Shown here: piece after piece, positions 15,170-16,588 of the stretch
Layout: each line of letters begins with the position of its first letter
Numbering within the stretch: the stretch's first letter is position 1
NCBI GenBank assembly: GCA_964568805.1
Contig: CAZMRW010000092.1
Span: 1 to 16,588 of the forward strand
Direction: 5' to 3'
DNA length: 16,588 nt
Origin: CAZMRW01 sp964568805
GTDB taxonomy: Bacteria > Pseudomonadota > Gammaproteobacteria > Methylococcales > Methylomonadaceae
Notes under the pieces: generated by a model
Database searches by the model: none
Seen by the model: only the letters and a program-made list of their open reading frames with translations
What the model was told of the DNA's origin: nothing
Position numbers and translations under genes: made by a program

Positions 15170-15488
15170 TATGAGGTGCGCAATCGTCGTCCCTGACCTT
15201 ATACACCCTCTGATTTTAAAATATAACGCCGGGAAGATACAATGAATTTCCAATATCAATCATTAACAATGGGATTTATACCCTGTTCCAAATGCTTGCA
15301 AACCTTGCAGGGCGTCTATCCTTAGACAGGAAAATCACGAGACAGAATAACCATAAGTCAAAATAGCTTCTGGCACAGGTTGTCGGATTCAAATTACCTG
15401 CGGTAATCTGTTCCAGACCCATCAAGCCTAAGGTCTGGCTAAATAGGGCAATCAACTGTCTTTCAAGTTAAAAATAAACTCCTGGCGC

Positions 15489-15518
15489 TTGAATTTAGCA
15501 CAAAAACTTCTGTATTAT
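15489..15518 (+). promoter_or_regulatory. Sigma-70-like promoter for the quinone reductase gene
   Basis: TTGAAT (15489-15494) and TATTAT (15513-15518) are separated by 18 bases, good matches to TTGACA and TATAAT. Transcription would start near 15526, leaving a leader of about 95 bases before ATG 15620. The leader is AT-rich and has no clear hairpin. Confidence 0.5.
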
Positions 15519-15619
15519 CGGCTAACTATTCACTCATAGGAGAACTTCGCCCATCCATTAACATCTAAAAATATAATAGTTAATAATTTAATAACGTAAA
15601 TTTGATCACGGGGAAAGTT

Positions 15620-16210
15620 ATGGCAGTTAAACATATTGTTATTATTCAGGGACACCCCGATCCCGACGGTAATCGATTTTGCCATGCTTTAGCAAAAGCC
15701 TATTTAAAGGGGGCGGAATCTTCAGGTTATAATATTCACGTAATTGACATCGCCCAACTTGAGTTCCCCATGTTACGAACACAGGCTGACTTTGTTCAGG
15801 GCGAAGCGCCGGAAGCGATTAAACAAGCGCAGCATTTCATCCAATCCGCGCAACACCTCGTGATTATCTATCCCTTATGGCTGGGGACCATGCCGGCTTA
15901 TTTGAAAGCCTTTTTGGAACAAGTATTTAGACCCGGATTTTCCGTCATTAAGACCATCGGTGAAAAACCATGGGAAAGACTAATCAGCGAGAAAACGGCG
16001 CACATTATCATTACCATGGGGATGCCCGATTCTATCTATAGCTCGTATTTCCTGTCCCATGGCATGAAAAGCCCGGAAGCAAATATCCTGGCGTTCTCCG
16101 GCATTAACGTTATCCATGAAACCTTGATTGGCAGTGTTGAATCGATTGGCGATACCGAAAGGAACCAATGGCTTGATAAAATGGAGATGACGGCGCGTGC
16201 TGGCTTATAA
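15620..16210 (+). CDS. NAD(P)H:quinone oxidoreductase-like flavoprotein
   Basis: A 196-residue cytoplasmic flavodoxin-fold protein of the NQO/MdaB/KefF type, expected to pass two electrons from NAD(P)H to quinones through bound FAD or FMN. KHIVIIQGHPDPDGNRFCHA near the N-terminus is the first strand and flavin-phosphate loop. IIYPLWLGTMPAYLKAF (about 83-99) followed by LEQVFRPGF is the classic flavin/quinone-site signature, usually YPLWWGxxPAxLK. ATG 15620 is preferred, with GGGGA 5 bases upstream; a TTG at 15602 is in frame but lacks a site. It is the only confidently called plus-strand gene in the right half of the window and faces the small membrane protein gene. A role in quinone detoxification or oxidative stress is likely; the exact substrate is unknown. 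Confidence 0.9.
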   Translation: MAVKHIVIIQGHPDPDGNRFCHALAKAYLKGAESSGYNIHVIDIAQLEFPMLRTQADFVQGEAPEAIKQAQHFIQSAQHLVIIYPLWLGTMPAYLKAFLEQVFRPGFSVIKTIGEKPWERLISEKTAHIIITMGMPDSIYSSYFLSHGMKSPEANILAFSGINVIHETLIGSVESIGDTERNQWLDKMEMTARAGL

Positions 16211-16263
16211 ACCAGTAAAATATTGGAATGTTAGATTTTGCCGGAATACACCCACCTTATTTT

Positions 16264-16530
16264 TTATTTCGCAAATTTTATTGCAATTGCCGTAACAATG
16301 CCCCACACCCAATTGAAAAACAAAATCAATAATGGTGTGAACACCCCTAATTCAAGCCCGGCCATTCCCTTGCCTGCTTTAGGAAAAACCACGAATAACT
16401 GCACGGCTGTCGGCAATAAACTCAGAATCGACCCTTTCCGCAGCAACTTTGAATCGAGCATCGGAAGAATAAACAATAAGCCCCAAATTCCGCCCCATAC
16501 AATTCGAGGATAAAGCCAGCTTGGACTCAA
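16264..16530 (-). CDS. Small membrane protein of unknown function
   Basis: An 88-residue hydrophobic protein with about three membrane segments: WGGIWGLLFILPML (12-25), ILSLLPTAVQLFVVF (35-49) and FTPLLILFFNWVWGIVTAIA (64-83). A short KAGKGMAGLELG loop lies between the last two. This pattern recurs in conserved proteins without known function. The only in-frame start is TTG 16530, which overlaps the stop of the upstream gene (TTGA); no AUG is available before the preceding in-frame stop. Either the two are translationally coupled, or this is the rear part of a longer protein cut by a frameshift. Convergent with the quinone reductase gene, 53 bp apart. Confidence 0.65.
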   Translation of the reverse strand: MSPSWLYPRIVWGGIWGLLFILPMLDSKLLRKGSILSLLPTAVQLFVVFPKAGKGMAGLELGVFTPLLILFFNWVWGIVTAIAIKFAK

Positions 16531-16588
16531 GGCAGGGTAAGCGCTCTTTTAACAGCATCTGGTAAAGGCTGAGAGAAAGGTGTGATGA
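16527..16588 (-). CDS. C-terminal end of a gene running off the window
   Basis: A minus-strand frame entering from the right edge reads PFSQPLPDAVKRALTLP and stops at TGA 16529-16527. Only 19 codons are visible, so it cannot be identified. The residue mix looks like a real soluble C-terminus. Its stop overlaps the TTG of the next gene by two bases, which supports both calls. A second open frame also crosses the edge here, so certainty is limited. Confidence 0.4.
   Translation of the reverse strand, partial: ITPFSQPLPDAVKRALTLP

Larger units (their letters stand above)
15046..15601. other. 556-bp region without a convincing gene
   Basis: No frame here looks like a known protein. A 27-codon plus-strand frame at 15242-15325 (with GGGAAG 5 bases upstream and a CSKC pair) is the best small candidate but too short to support. 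The region holds several inverted repeats: 15143-15169, 15393-15407 (ATTACC TGC GGTAAT) and 15413-15438 (CCAGACC/GGTCTGG, 12-base loop), plus a promoter at 15489-15518. It may be a decayed gene remnant or a control region. Confidence 0.45.

Noticed and set aside
15015..15245. 76-codon plus-strand frame next to the MITE-like element
   Set aside because: It begins inside the element's repeat, lacks a ribosome site and resembles no protein family.
1..16588. CRISPR array, tRNA or rRNA genes
   Set aside because: No regularly spaced repeats, cloverleaf-like sequences or rRNA signatures were seen on either strand.

Overview
The window reads as chromosomal DNA of a gammaproteobacterium. The c-type cytochromes, the di-heme peroxidase, the heat-shock gene set and the base composition would fit a methanotroph-like Methylococcales relative, but that placement is inference: the window holds no rRNA or other phylogenetic marker. 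Nearly all intact genes lie on the minus strand. The exceptions are the AT-rich left edge and a quinone reductase at the right.

Layout, left to right. (1) 1-1430 is an AT-rich island with a broken plus-strand gene: an AlbA_2/Schlafen-type N-terminus joined to a P-loop NTPase, which looks like a defence-type ATPase. A 22-bp tandem duplication shifts its frame, and its 3' part is missing. A possible insertion-sequence end lies at the left margin. (2) 1510-2940 is an exported mono-heme c-type cytochrome. (3) 3129-8204 is a 1691-residue hybrid signalling protein: kinase-like domain, AAA ATPase, helical repeats, GAF, coiled coil and an intact GGDEF domain. Its kinase domain lacks the catalytic and metal-binding aspartates, so it is probably a pseudokinase sensor that controls c-di-GMP synthesis. 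(4) 8421-11541 is a protein quality-control cluster: three different Hsp20 chaperones, a small DUF2934 protein and a periplasmic HtrA/Deg protease. A sigma-32-like promoter embedded in a perfect inverted repeat precedes the first hsp20. (5) 11963-13573 is an alkaline phosphatase with a lipoprotein signal. (6) 13864-14871 is a di-heme cytochrome c peroxidase. (7) 14929-15045 is a small MITE-like element with IS5-type ends and TTAA flanks, just upstream of the peroxidase gene. It is followed by about 550 bp without a convincing gene. (8) 15620-16210 is a flavodoxin-fold NAD(P)H:quinone reductase. (9) 16264-16588 holds a small membrane protein that overlaps (TTGA) the end of another minus-strand gene running off the window.

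The functional theme is envelope and redox stress: two heme proteins, a quinone reductase, and chaperones with a periplasmic protease, next to a large c-di-GMP signalling protein. I see no CRISPR array, tRNA, rRNA or complete mobile element. The items most worth a second look are the pseudokinase-GGDEF hybrid, the broken Schlafen-NTPase gene, the MITE with its reconstructable empty site, and the sigma-32 promoter inside an inverted repeat.
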